DNA from: GCA-002840305 sp964609365
GTDB taxonomy: Bacteria > Patescibacteriota > Patescibacteriia > Patescibacteriales > UBA12465
Length of the DNA stretch: 35,036 nucleotides
Direction of reading: 5' to 3'
Assembly: GCA_964609365.1 (NCBI GenBank)
Contig: CAZSRC010000004.1
Span: 1 to 35,036, forward strand
Shown here: positions 21,343 to 30,588 of the stretch, one piece after another
How the letters are laid out: every line of letters begins with the position of its first letter
Numbering within the stretch: the stretch's first letter is position 1
Program-made: the position numbers and the translations under genes
The notes under the pieces: generated by a model
What the model saw: the letters and a program-made list of their open reading frames with translations, nothing else
Told to the model about the DNA's origin: nothing
The model's database searches: none

Positions 21343-22782
21343 TTATTCAGCCTTTCTGTTTTTAAAAACAGCCAAGGGTGTTCTAAGTAAAATAGATATA
21401 TCTAATAGTAGTGACCAATTTTCAATATAATAAATATCTAACTTAACCTCTTCTTCAAATAATAAATCACTCCTTCCAGAAACTTGAGCTAGACCAGTTA
21501 TACCCGGCTTGATTGTTAGAGTCTTCCTGTGATGTTGTTCATACTTAGCAACCTCTTCTGGTAGATGTGGCCTTGGCCCAACTAAACTCATTCTACCAAT
21601 AAAAACTAAAAATAACTCTGGCAACTCATCAATACTCCACCTTCTAATAAAACGCCCGACCCTGGTAACACGAGGATCATCTTCTATTTTTACCATTGGC
21701 CCATCTTTTCTAATATTTTTATCAGAAAGCTCGTTATATCTCATATTATCAGTACCAGGAATCATTGATCTAAATTTAAAATACTTAAAAGGCTTACCCC
21801 CTTGACCAACCCTAAAAACTGGAGAGCCATCATCTCTTTTGGAAAAAAATATTGGACCATGAGAATCAATCTTTATTAAAATTATAGTGAGTAAGATTAC
21901 TGGAGATAATATTAAAATTATTAATGAAGAAAAAAATACATCAAAAAATCTTTTTACTATTCTCCCCCACCCCTCTAACGTTGTTTTTTTAACTTCAACA
22001 ATTGGAATTCCGGCCATTTCTGAAATTTCTGTTTTTAATACTTTTACTTCTAGCAGGTCAGCTACATATTTAAAAACTATATGATGATCATTGGCAAAGT
22101 CATAAAGCCTTAATGTTTCAATTTTACTTAAATTTGGATCACTTTGAATAATCTCATCAATTTGTTTATTTTTATATTGATTTTCTTTATTAAAATCAAC
22201 AACAAACTGAGATAATTCCCTGGATGTTTCAATAGAAAAATCACGGACCCTTTTAACAACCTTGAATCCAGAATATTTTTTATTAAAAAACTCCTTAATT
22301 AGATTATCCCCTGTTTTAGAAAAACCAACTAAGATAATATTTTTTACACCATAACCACGTGAATATAAAAATTTTCTAATCCAATAAACAATAATCCTAC
22401 CCAAAGAAACATAAGTAATTGCTAAGGCCCAGGCCATTAAAACTATAAAACGAGAATTAAATAATTCTCGTTGAAAAAATATTAAAATAACTACTAAAAC
22501 AAAACCAGCAGAACAAGCTAAAAATATTCGATAAATTTCTTTGCTAATTTTACTATGTGTCATGGAATAGAGGGAGGAGAGAGCAAATATCAAAATCCAC
22601 AAAAAAGCAATAATTATAAGCACCTTAAAATAATTAAGAAATGGTAAATCGAAAATTACTGGTCTGATTTCTGTTGTAAAACGAGAAAATCTAATAAAAT
22701 AAGCTGAAATACCTGCTAATACTAACAAAATAAAATCTAATGGAAGTATTATTGATGCAAAAAATAAATCATTTTTTTTCAT
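21343..22782 (-). CDS. Polyprenyl-phosphate sugar-1-phosphate transferase (WcaJ/WbaP-like, multi-pass)
   Basis: This 479-residue initiating phosphoglycosyltransferase moves a sugar-1-phosphate from a nucleotide sugar to the undecaprenyl carrier. It has four N-terminal membrane helices (roughly 10-130), a CoA-binding-like middle domain (IILVGFSKTGDNLI), a membrane re-entrant segment (FFSSLIILILSPVILLT) and the cytosolic catalytic domain. The latter has KRDDGSPVF, FKYFKFRSM, DPRVTRVGRFIRRWSIDELP and MSLVGPRPHLPEEV with the catalytic Asp-Glu pair in DELP. It is the likely first gene of the GT4 run (9-bp gap). A second enzyme of this family lies near the right end of the window. Confidence 0.92.
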   Translation of the reverse strand: MKKNDLFFASIILPLDFILLVLAGISAYFIRFSRFTTEIRPVIFDLPFLNYFKVLIIIAFLWILIFALSSLYSMTHSKISKEIYRIFLACSAGFVLVVILIFFQRELFNSRFIVLMAWALAITYVSLGRIIVYWIRKFLYSRGYGVKNIILVGFSKTGDNLIKEFFNKKYSGFKVVKRVRDFSIETSRELSQFVVDFNKENQYKNKQIDEIIQSDPNLSKIETLRLYDFANDHHIVFKYVADLLEVKVLKTEISEMAGIPIVEVKKTTLEGWGRIVKRFFDVFFSSLIILILSPVILLTIILIKIDSHGPIFFSKRDDGSPVFRVGQGGKPFKYFKFRSMIPGTDNMRYNELSDKNIRKDGPMVKIEDDPRVTRVGRFIRRWSIDELPELFLVFIGRMSLVGPRPHLPEEVAKYEQHHRKTLTIKPGITGLAQVSGRSDLLFEEEVKLDIYYIENWSLLLDISILLRTPLAVFKNRKAE

Positions 22783-22820
22783 AAAAAAATATATGTAAAA
22801 TCATTTTTAATAAATTAAAC

Positions 22821-23167
22821 TAAAAATAAGCCGGATTCTGTCCAAAGCTAAAAAGCTTCTGGATGGTTATTTATCTAGGCTTATTATTACTAATAAGCTC
22901 TGGCGAGCCACTTTTCATCATGTCAAAGACATGGTTTGCTCTTGCTCTCTGATAGGGTTTACCATAACACCTTTGTCACCAAAGGGTAAAAATTGTAGCC
23001 TTTTGAAAATAATCAAAAAACACCAATTAACTTTTCACCTTTCCTTCAATCCAAGCATGGGCCGAAGTAGTATTGTCTCTGTGGCACTTTCCCTGCCCCT
23101 TTAACAGGACGGTGGACGTTATCCACTATCAACCTATGAGAGTCCGGACTTTCCTCTATTTTTATTA
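22821..23167 (-). ncRNA. rnpB: RNase P RNA (bacterial class A)
   Basis: On the minus strand the sequence begins with GAGGAAAGTCCGGACTC, the invariant start of RNase P RNA, continues with GATAACGTCCACCG, GGGCAGGGAAAGTGCCACAG, and ends with CAGAATCCGGCTTA, the invariant 3' region. GGTAAACCCTATC marks the L15/J15 area that contacts the tRNA CCA end. The length is about 347 nt. The P1 stem lies around AAAAATA at the 5' end and TATTTTT at the 3' end; the ends are approximate by a few bases. It fills the space between two protein genes and matures tRNA 5' ends together with the RnpA protein (not in this window). Confidence 0.95.
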
Positions 23168-23197
23168 ATAAATAACAAAAATAGCAACCATCTATTT

Positions 23198-23246
23198 AGT
23201 TTAACAGGATTACTATTAAATAAAATTAATAATAATCCTGTAAACT
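23198..23246. repeat. Hairpin between the 1336-residue gene and RNase P RNA
   Basis: About 20 bp of stem (AGTTTA.CAGGATTA with TAATCCTGTAAACT) closes a 6-nt loop, with one bulge and one mismatch. It begins 22 bp after the large gene stop and may end its transcript, although no T run follows on the minus strand. Confidence 0.55.
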
Positions 23247-23268
23247 AATGTTAACAAAAAAGAGTCTT

Positions 23269-26200
23269 CTAGTCAACAAAAAAATATTTTTGACTATTAT
23301 AAATTAAACTAACATCTGATAGATTTAAGGATCCACTCCATAAAGCTAATTCATCTAAGGAATATTGATTTTCCTTGGATTTAATCAATATTTTGTCGAT
23401 TATGTAGGGGCTTAACCAGTTTTGAGGCCAAGATTTTACCAAACTGGAATCAATATATAAATCAAGGCTTTGCCAATAAGGATTATAAGACAATACTACA
23501 TTGTGCCAAAGATTATCATTTATCAAAAAATCATCATTAGAGTTGTTAGCCTGAAAAGAGAGATTGTCATAAAGACAGGAGAAAGAATTTTCTTCTATAT
23601 TTAAACCAAATATATTTCTTTGATCATTCATTAATGATAAGAATGACTCTAAATAAGCATTGCTTTCATTTTTTATCCAAAAAGATAAGGATAGATCTTT
23701 TTGATAAAATGAAGATATTAAATTTAAAGATAAAGTAGAATTTTTTGCTAATTTTATATAATTATTTTCACTAGCAATAACTCTAGTACTATTTTTAATA
23801 TCTAAATTATTTATGCTAACAGAATCATATGCTATAGATCCAGAATCTTCATCAAAATTCCAGTATGCAATTAATTCAGATTCTTTATTTAGAGGTGATC
23901 CTTCTTTCTGACAATAATAAGAATTTAAAGGAAGATCACTTTCATATAGTTGCCACACTTCCTGAGCCGATAAAGATCTATTTAAAATAGCTATTTCATC
24001 CATTAGGTTGTAATTATTATCGCCCTTAATACTAAATGTATCCACTTCTGGAAACAAAGAATTGCCCATATCTACTCGATAGTACTCAAGACCATCTTTA
24101 TAAAAAGCCCAAAATTTTTCCTTCTTGTTTACAACCCAAGTAAAAAGATGCCAATTATCATCATAAAACCAATCCAATGAATAATCTCTCGTATAAACTC
24201 CAGGAATATTATAAAAATCCGTATAACTTGGATACATTTTTACTCTAAAATAATCATCATTAATTGAATTAGAAAATCTAATCATTGGGCGAGAATTGCT
24301 AAATAGATTTTTATAATAAAAAGATAGAGTAAAATTATTTGAATCAAAGGATGGATTTAATTTTTTAGTCATAGCCTCTTGAGAAAAATATTGCCTTAAT
24401 CCACAGCCGAACTTTCCCTCTTGCCAAATTGAGTCAAGATTAGAATATTGACCATCAATAAAATCATAGGCTTGATCGCCAAAGCATTCATCAAAATGCC
24501 ATAAGTGAATAATATTACCTAAATATAGGCCAGGGTCTATACAATAACCAAGAGCGCTTGCACTATATGGATTATTAAAGTCTTCATCATCAATATCTTC
24601 ATCTTGATTATCTCCGGTTTCTAAATCATCATCATCATCTTGGTTTTGATTATTAGAATTATCATTATTAGATTCTTTATCGTAATTATCAGGAACTAAT
24701 AAAAAGTCTGAGGAATTATTTTTGCTATTGAAAGAATTGCCAAGAGAAAAATCTAAACCGGAAAAAGACATAGATTCTATAGTCGAGCTTGCCCTAGCTT
24801 TTCTAAGTAATAAATAATTATCTAAAATTTCATAAGCTGGACTAATTTGATAATAAGTAGCGAGACCAAAGCCAACTTTATCTATTATATCTTCATCATT
24901 ATCAGAAGAAACTGGACCACTACTTAAATAAATAGTATAAGCATCGCCACTAAAATTAAATTCACTTCTCTTGGAAATTGCTTGAGCCTTTTCTTTAATT
25001 GCGTCAGAAGAAGAGGCTCTGCTTATTAAATATTTTCCAAAAGGAGGAATGCTTGTGTTTGGAAAATAATCAGCATCACTTAAATTTCCAATCCTGATCA
25101 TCAATGAAGGACTACTGCTAGTCTTGGTTTTATAGAGACGTATGTCAGCTAGAGACAAATCTATTGATTGATTACTATTATTATATATTTCAATGTAATC
25201 ATCATTTAAAGTAGAGTAAATTTTACTTATCAACAATGAATTAAAGGCCCGTTCAACTATTAAATTATCAGAATCTGGATTGGGGTCGGGATTGGGGTTG
25301 GGATTAGGATTAGGATTGGGGTTAGGATTAGGATTGGGATTGGGGTTAGGATTAGGGTCAGGGTTTGGATTTGGGTTTGGATTTGGGCTTGGGTTTGGAT
25401 CTGGACTAGGATCTGGATTGGGATTATCAGATAATAAAGAAATTAAAACAAAATCAAAACTATTATTATTACTATCATAAGAATGTCCCAATAAATAATC
25501 GGAGGCCCCCTCTTTCATGGAATTAGCACTAGAATTAATTTTTGCTTTTCTAGTTAATAAATGATAATCGATTATTTGTTGAGCAGGACTAAAATCAAAA
25601 TAAGTAGCCGAGCCAAAACCAACCTTGTCTATTATATCCTCATCATTATCAGAAGAAACTGGCCCACTGCTTAAATATAAAGTATAAGCATCACCAGTAA
25701 AGGTGAACTCGGAACGACTAGAAATTGCTTGGGCTTTTTGCTTAATATTATCACTAGCAGAAGATCTTGCTATCAAATATCTGGACTTAGGAGAAATTAT
25801 TAGACCACCAGGGTAAATTCCATCATCTAAATTTCCAAGCCTAATCATTAATGACGGAGTAGCACTAGTTTTGGTTTTGTAAAGGCGTATATTAAATTCT
25901 TCTAAATTTATTGGATAATTGGAAGGATTATAAATCTCTATATAGTCATCACTTAAGGTCGCATAGAGCTTGGATATAAGTAATGATTTAACAGCTAGCT
26001 CTAGATTATTTTCGGGCAATAAATTATCATCTTCCTGATCATTGTTATCATTATCACCTTCTTCATCATCTTGATTAGAGTTATTATTATTATCATCATT
26101 ATTATTATCCTCATCATCATCTTGATTGGAATTATCATCAGGGGTTGAATCATCAATAATAATAGAACTTTTTAGTTTTCCTAATATTTTTTGACTAGCA

Positions 26201-27279
26201 CTAGAAATAGAAATATTTGATATATTTTTACTAATAATGTCATCATTATTGGTATTAATCTGAATATTTTCAGATGATATTAAATTATCAATAGAGCTAA
26301 AATCAAGCTCCCCACTATCCTCATTATAATAATTATTAAAATCTAGTGAATTATCTTCTCTAGAAAATATAGAGCTAATTATTTTAAAGGCCTTGGAAAA
26401 AGCTGAGCTAGGATTATTAATTAAACTCCAACGAAAAACCATCGAAACATTGGGAACCTTACCTCGAACAGCCTCATCAACAAAATCACTTTCTATTTGA
26501 ATATCAATATCAACATTTGCCAAATTTTTTTGCCAATATTGAGTCATGGGAAAGAAAAAATAACGCTCATTTTCATGCTCAAGACCAGCATTAAAACCCA
26601 AAAGCTCTGGAAATGGCAAGATAGTTCTTCGATCAGCCTCTATTTTGGAAAATTCTAAATTTTTAGATAAGCAATCACCATTATTAGAATTGAAAATACT
26701 AGTATTATCAAATCCATCTGGAGTAATATTGATAGCATAAAATCTAGGATCATATTGAAGCTGAGATAAATCTAAAGGATTAGAAATATTAGCACTTTCA
26801 TAAATTTTTTCTGCTAAACCAACGCAGGTCCACTCTCCACTGCTAGGACCTTTTTGTTTTTTAAAATCAAAATCATAAGACAAACTAGAATCAGCCATTT
26901 TTTTTGCTAATTCTGCAATTTTATTTCTTTGTAATTCACTTAAATTTTTTGGTATTTTTGCTCCAATTAATTTTTCACCATTTTTAGAGTTTAGAAAATA
27001 TTTAGCGGGAAGCTTGATAATGCCATCAGGCATTGCCTCTACTATATAGTCAACTCCATTTTCTTTGCCAACATAAATAGCAACGTGACCTGTATAAATA
27101 TTTTTTATAATCCTATTTTTAACTATTAATAATTCGCTTGTATTATAACCATATAAATTTCCATTACTAGAACTTCGATAAAGCAAGGTTCCTATTGGCA
27201 TGGCTCTAGTAGAATTCATAAAGAAAAAACTTAAAATGAAGGCGCTTAAAATAAGCGCCGTCCTTCTCTTCAAGAACAT
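23269..27279 (-). CDS. Secreted multidomain protein: permuted papain-like peptidase, two lamin-tail domains, two LamG-like domains
   Basis: The 1336-residue product has an N-terminal signal peptide (RRTALILSAFILSFFF, likely cleavage after residue 26). Residues 27-200 look like a circularly permuted NlpC/P60 (YiiX-like) cysteine peptidase: H65 in TGHVAIYVG precedes C152 in EWTCVGLAEKIYE, with E81 a possible third residue. A low-complexity Asp/Asn stretch (about 385-425) follows, then lamin-tail domain 1 (about 430-590, YIEIYNPSNYPINL), a Pro-Asn linker (about 616-670), lamin-tail domain 2 (about 675-830, YIEIYNNSNQSIDL), another acidic linker, and two LamG-like domains (about 915-1110, 1125-1330). 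Such domains bind glycans or other surface ligands. It is probably cell-surface exposed; function is inferred. The upstream 322-residue membrane gene may be its partner. Confidence 0.8.
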   Translation of the reverse strand: MFLKRRTALILSAFILSFFFMNSTRAMPIGTLLYRSSSNGNLYGYNTSELLIVKNRIIKNIYTGHVAIYVGKENGVDYIVEAMPDGIIKLPAKYFLNSKNGEKLIGAKIPKNLSELQRNKIAELAKKMADSSLSYDFDFKKQKGPSSGEWTCVGLAEKIYESANISNPLDLSQLQYDPRFYAINITPDGFDNTSIFNSNNGDCLSKNLEFSKIEADRRTILPFPELLGFNAGLEHENERYFFFPMTQYWQKNLANVDIDIQIESDFVDEAVRGKVPNVSMVFRWSLINNPSSAFSKAFKIISSIFSREDNSLDFNNYYNEDSGELDFSSIDNLISSENIQINTNNDDIISKNISNISISSASQKILGKLKSSIIIDDSTPDDNSNQDDDEDNNNDDNNNNSNQDDEEGDNDNNDQEDDNLLPENNLELAVKSLLISKLYATLSDDYIEIYNPSNYPINLEEFNIRLYKTKTSATPSLMIRLGNLDDGIYPGGLIISPKSRYLIARSSASDNIKQKAQAISSRSEFTFTGDAYTLYLSSGPVSSDNDEDIIDKVGFGSATYFDFSPAQQIIDYHLLTRKAKINSSANSMKEGASDYLLGHSYDSNNNSFDFVLISLLSDNPNPDPSPDPNPSPNPNPNPNPDPNPNPNPNPNPNPNPNPNPNPNPDPNPDSDNLIVERAFNSLLISKIYSTLNDDYIEIYNNSNQSIDLSLADIRLYKTKTSSSPSLMIRIGNLSDADYFPNTSIPPFGKYLISRASSSDAIKEKAQAISKRSEFNFSGDAYTIYLSSGPVSSDNDEDIIDKVGFGLATYYQISPAYEILDNYLLLRKARASSTIESMSFSGLDFSLGNSFNSKNNSSDFLLVPDNYDKESNNDNSNNQNQDDDDDLETGDNQDEDIDDEDFNNPYSASALGYCIDPGLYLGNIIHLWHFDECFGDQAYDFIDGQYSNLDSIWQEGKFGCGLRQYFSQEAMTKKLNPSFDSNNFTLSFYYKNLFSNSRPMIRFSNSINDDYFRVKMYPSYTDFYNIPGVYTRDYSLDWFYDDNWHLFTWVVNKKEKFWAFYKDGLEYYRVDMGNSLFPEVDTFSIKGDNNYNLMDEIAILNRSLSAQEVWQLYESDLPLNSYYCQKEGSPLNKESELIAYWNFDEDSGSIAYDSVSINNLDIKNSTRVIASENNYIKLAKNSTLSLNLISSFYQKDLSLSFWIKNESNAYLESFLSLMNDQRNIFGLNIEENSFSCLYDNLSFQANNSNDDFLINDNLWHNVVLSYNPYWQSLDLYIDSSLVKSWPQNWLSPYIIDKILIKSKENQYSLDELALWSGSLNLSDVSLIYNSQKYFFVD
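25275..25430. repeat. G-rich short repeat coding a Pro-Asn linker
   Basis: On the + strand, units such as GGGATT, GGGGTTAGG and GGATTAGG repeat over about 150 bp. They code for alternating Pro-Asn/Asp in the large secreted protein on the other strand. The tract is prone to slippage, and the G runs could form quadruplexes on the template strand. Confidence 0.8.
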
Positions 27280-27381
27280 AATTCAAAAAATTAATTATAA
27301 TAAGATTCCTAGAAAAATCTCTTATGTAATTCATAAAAATAATTTTGCCTAACTTCAAAAAAACAAAATTATATTTTAATC

Positions 27382-28350
27382 CTAGTTTTGTTGATAATAC
27401 CAATCCCACTCATCTTGATTTATCTGAGGTAATTGATACTGACTCTCTAAATACTGATTCCAAAGCTCTATTAATAAATATCTACTAAACTTATCTAAAT
27501 CACCTGAATTAATTAATTTTTCTATAAATTCTAAATCTATGTTATCTAATTTTTTATCAAAAAATTCTGAAAAAATAAAAATAGATAAACGAGAACTAGT
27601 AAATGAATATTTTTTCTCTATCATTATCTCGCCCAAAACAGAAAATAATAATTTTTGATCGGCCTCTAAAAGATTTTTATCCGATGCAATACTCCTTATA
27701 ATTTCATTAACAAATACTGAATCAACCTCTACAGCTAATAAGGAAATATAAAAATCAAGCAAAGAAAGATTGGATGATGACAAAGATTTTAAACTAGAAA
27801 TCTTATCTTCTGTAGATAAAGATCCTTGAATTAAAAGATCTTGTAAGTTTTCATAATAATTTTGAGAAGAAGAGTTATCATTATTTAAATTAGAGTGAGT
27901 AGCAATATAATTTTTAATTTTTAAACTAGCTCCTTCTTTATTTAAATAATTTTCCATATTTACTAAGTTGAAAGAATCACTTGAATAAACTAGACCTAAA
28001 AGATCTAGGCGAAAATCTAAATTTTCTTCTTCATTCATTATAATTTTTTCTATTTTTTTGGAAAAATATTTTTTATCTAAATTTTTTGATATTTCTTTTT
28101 GATATAGAGATCTCTCTAGAAAACATTTCATACGACAATAAGGATCATTATAAATAGAAATTGCTAATCGATTTAAGGCTATCTCAGATCTAATATTTTG
28201 AGGCCAAAGTTGCCACCAAGAGCCATAAATACTTTTAAATAAGGCAAAGAATAAAAAGAAGGTAAACAAAGATAAGGATAAAATTAAAATAATTTTTTTT
28301 GAATAAAAAATTTTTTTTAATTTTCGAAAATAAAACAAGAAAAGCTTCAT
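27382..28350 (-). CDS. Membrane-anchored protein of unknown function, 322 residues
   Basis: I do not recognise this protein. After a basic start (MKLFLFYFRKLKKIF) comes one strong membrane helix at about residues 20-38. The rest is mostly helical with Leu/Asp/Ser-rich segments (LSLLDFYISLLAVEVDS, LSIFIFSEFF) suggestive of repeat-like helices, and lies outside the membrane by the positive-inside rule. A Cys pair in DPYCRMKCF may form a disulfide if exported. It ends at a Tyr/Gln/Asn-rich tail. It lies upstream of the large secreted multidomain gene on the same strand, about 100 bp away, and could help display or secrete that protein. Confidence 0.65.
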   Translation of the reverse strand: MKLFLFYFRKLKKIFYSKKIILILSLSLFTFFLFFALFKSIYGSWWQLWPQNIRSEIALNRLAISIYNDPYCRMKCFLERSLYQKEISKNLDKKYFSKKIEKIIMNEEENLDFRLDLLGLVYSSDSFNLVNMENYLNKEGASLKIKNYIATHSNLNNDNSSSQNYYENLQDLLIQGSLSTEDKISSLKSLSSSNLSLLDFYISLLAVEVDSVFVNEIIRSIASDKNLLEADQKLLFSVLGEIMIEKKYSFTSSRLSIFIFSEFFDKKLDNIDLEFIEKLINSGDLDKFSRYLLIELWNQYLESQYQLPQINQDEWDWYYQQN

Positions 28351-28611
28351 ATTTTTTTTATTTTAATTTATAAAGCCCATGAGGCGCAATTATAAAAAAA
28401 TTTATCGAATAAAGCTGTTAAGCATTAAATTAATAAATAAAATAATTGCGCCAAGATAAACCCATTTAAATAAATAAATTTATTTTTTATTACTTTGGGG
28501 TTTATATTAAAGGGCTACTGTAATCCTTTTTTAATATAACAAAAGAGCCTTAACGGCTCTTTAAATTATTTTTAAAAAATAAATAAAATATTTTACTAAC
28601 TTACTTAAAAC
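28351..28611. other. Noncoding 261-bp spacer with a long inverted repeat
   Basis: The spacer between the 322-residue gene and the pseudopilin holds an 11-bp inverted repeat, GGCGCAATTAT (28383-28393) and ATAATTGCGCC (28443-28453), separated by 49 nt. A terminator lies near its right end. It could be a leader structure or small RNA for the downstream minus-strand gene; nothing else is seen. Confidence 0.4.
28542..28563 (-). terminator. Terminator of the pseudopilin gene
   Basis: AAAGAGCC and GGCTCTTT form an 8-bp stem around a TTAAC loop; on the minus strand it continues into TTTTGTT. It starts about 50 bp past the pseudopilin stop. Confidence 0.75.
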
Positions 28612-29754
28612 TTAATCCTTTATACAGCGAACGGAAAATCCTCTATTTTTTGGAGCGCTATAAGAATTTATATTAGAACCACTAGATAGTATATATCTAT
28701 CTCTGGCATGAGTTGGGGCTAATTCTGTTGAAGTCCAAAAATCAAAATAATTACCCATTTGAGCAAAGCTCCCATTATCCATTCTAAATCCAGCAGGAAG
28801 TATATTTAAAGAATAGAAATCTATTCCATAATGAGTGGCATTAGCATTCCACCTAGGATGACTTGATACATTACAAGCTCCATCATTTGAACAATATTGA
28901 CAATGCGGAGAGCTTGATTTTCGGCAAGATTTTAACCACCTAGCAACATTAGTAGTACTAGCGTCAATATTATTATTTACCACATAACTAATCATAGCAT
29001 CAATTTCTGAGTCACTAGGGACATGCCAACCATCGGGACAAAGCCCTCTAGAATTAGCAACAGCATGAAAGTTGTATAATGCTCCATAAATACTTTTATA
29101 GGCAGTTTCGTCATTATTATACCAAGAATAAGCACCACTAGTATTTCCCTGCCAAGAAGTATTATCAGTGCCAGGATAATCTATTGAAGAATTATCTTTA
29201 TATTTTGTAGTTCTTAAATTAGAACTCATCCAACACTGTGTACCGATAGAAACAGTTTCATATAAATTTGAATCTACATCATAAAGATAATCTTGACCAC
29301 AAACAAAACAAGGACCATCAATAATTCCACCCGGGGTAGCACATTTTACTCCTGCTGATAATTGACCAATACTAGAACCCAAACAAAAACTTATACCATA
29401 AGAACTATTTTGCAGTCCCCTCTCTTTATAAATATATTGATTGGATCCATTATTACAAGAACCGTCGGCTGGTGATGGTGAGTCGGGAATATTTTCCAAA
29501 AAAACTATATCACCATTTTTAATAGAACTAACAATATTACTAGAACTAGGATAAGTACCAAAGCTATTATAATACAACTCTAAGGCTGTTTGCATTTGCT
29601 TAATATCCCCCACTCTTTTAGCATCTCTAGCATTCTTTCTACTTTGCTGAAGAGCTACCACTGCTAATGTCGCTAGTATTCCAATAATAGCAATTACTAC
29701 CAACAATTCTATTAATGTGAAGGCTTTTTTATTTTTTTTTCTATCTGCAATCAT
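28612..29754 (-). CDS. Type IV pseudopilin with C-terminal FISUMP domain
   Basis: This 380-residue protein has a prepilin leader and helix: KKNKKAFTLIELLVVIAIIG, with cleavage expected before F12 and the conserved glutamate at E16 (+5). GDIKQMQTALELYYN is the usual minor-pilin heptad area. Residues about 165-380 form a FISUMP domain (Fibrobacter succinogenes major paralogous family): YETVSIGTQCWMSSNLRT, YGALYNFHAV, GLCPDGWHVPSDSE, LPAGFRMDNGSF and FWTSTE. Pseudopilins with this C terminus are common in CPR genomes. Several cysteine pairs (e.g. CRKSSSPHCQYC) suggest disulfides outside the cell. It probably sits at a pilus tip or on the surface and could bind host or polymer; assembly genes are not in this window. 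Confidence 0.9.
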   Translation of the reverse strand: MIADRKKNKKAFTLIELLVVIAIIGILATLAVVALQQSRKNARDAKRVGDIKQMQTALELYYNSFGTYPSSSNIVSSIKNGDIVFLENIPDSPSPADGSCNNGSNQYIYKERGLQNSSYGISFCLGSSIGQLSAGVKCATPGGIIDGPCFVCGQDYLYDVDSNLYETVSIGTQCWMSSNLRTTKYKDNSSIDYPGTDNTSWQGNTSGAYSWYNNDETAYKSIYGALYNFHAVANSRGLCPDGWHVPSDSEIDAMISYVVNNNIDASTTNVARWLKSCRKSSSPHCQYCSNDGACNVSSHPRWNANATHYGIDFYSLNILPAGFRMDNGSFAQMGNYFDFWTSTELAPTHARDRYILSSGSNINSYSAPKNRGFSVRCIKD

Positions 29755-29788
29755 AATATTTTGATGTAGGAAAAATTAATAAGAATAA

Positions 29789-30547
29789 CTATTTCTTAAC
29801 CTTATAATTAATACTCAATTCAATCACAACATCATAAGACCCGCTATTTATAACAGGCGATCCAGCAGCTCCACCAAATCCACCATAAGAAGAATAATCA
29901 TAATAAGGAGATGGATTAACCATATTCTCCCACCAACCAACAATTTCACCTAGGGAAACTCCAAGTGCTTGAGAAAGACTTGTTGCTTTGTTTTTAGCAT
30001 CACTTATTGCCAGTAATCTAGCATTTTGTTTTAATTCTTCTATTTTTGAACTTTCAAAAGACACTCCCAAAACTTGATTGGCTCCAGATTTAGCTGACTC
30101 TTTAATAACCTGATTTAAAATATTAAAATTACTATCTATTCCTTCTACTCTAACAATTATTTGCTGATTAGCATTATATCCAGTTAAAGTATTTACACCC
30201 TCTACATAATCATAAAAAGGATGCAGAGAGTAAGTTTGATTTTTTATATTTTTTGAATCAATTCCAATTTCAATAATAGAAGAAATAATTTTATTCACCT
30301 TCTCATTTAATATTCTTAAAGCTTCTTCGGAATTTTCAATTTTATCAACTTGAACACCAAGAATAACATTTGCTATATCTGGTTGATAAGAAATTTTACC
30401 CTGACCACTAACTGAAACTTGATTTTGATTATTGTTGACAATTTTGTCTCTTAAAATAGAGACGACAACAACTCCCGACAAAGAAACAACTAAAAAAATT
30501 AGAAAAACCCACTTCATAGGATTTTTTTGTTTAAAGTCTTCATTCAT
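29789..30547 (-). CDS. SIMPL-domain (DUF541) membrane-anchored protein
   Basis: About 252 residues from MNEDFKQKNPMK; a start 14 residues earlier is possible but adds a hydrophobic AT-rich stretch up to the preceding stop. One membrane helix follows (WVFLIFLVVSLSGVVVVS), then the SIMPL fold with VSVSGQGKISYQPDIANVI and AISDAKNKATSLSQALGVSL, both family hallmarks. Members are outer-surface or periplasmic proteins, related to BP26/OMP28, with an unclear role in oxidative stress or envelope channel-like rings. It is 41 bp after the O-antigen-ligase-like gene and precedes the pseudopilin gene, in one direction. Confidence 0.88.
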   Translation of the reverse strand: MNEDFKQKNPMKWVFLIFLVVSLSGVVVVSILRDKIVNNNQNQVSVSGQGKISYQPDIANVILGVQVDKIENSEEALRILNEKVNKIISSIIEIGIDSKNIKNQTYSLHPFYDYVEGVNTLTGYNANQQIIVRVEGIDSNFNILNQVIKESAKSGANQVLGVSFESSKIEELKQNARLLAISDAKNKATSLSQALGVSLGEIVGWWENMVNPSPYYDYSSYGGFGGAAGSPVINSGSYDVVIELSINYKVKK

Positions 30548-30588
30548 AATTTTAAAATTAATTATATTAAATAAATTATTATATATCA

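Noticed and set aside
25275..25430. CRISPR-like or telomere-like repeat array
   Set aside because: Units are 6-9 bp without spacers and lie inside an open reading frame, so this is a coding microsatellite.
25280..25480. Gly-Leu repeat frame on the + strand
   Set aside because: It is the complement of the Pro-Asn linker of the large secreted protein; low-complexity shadow.
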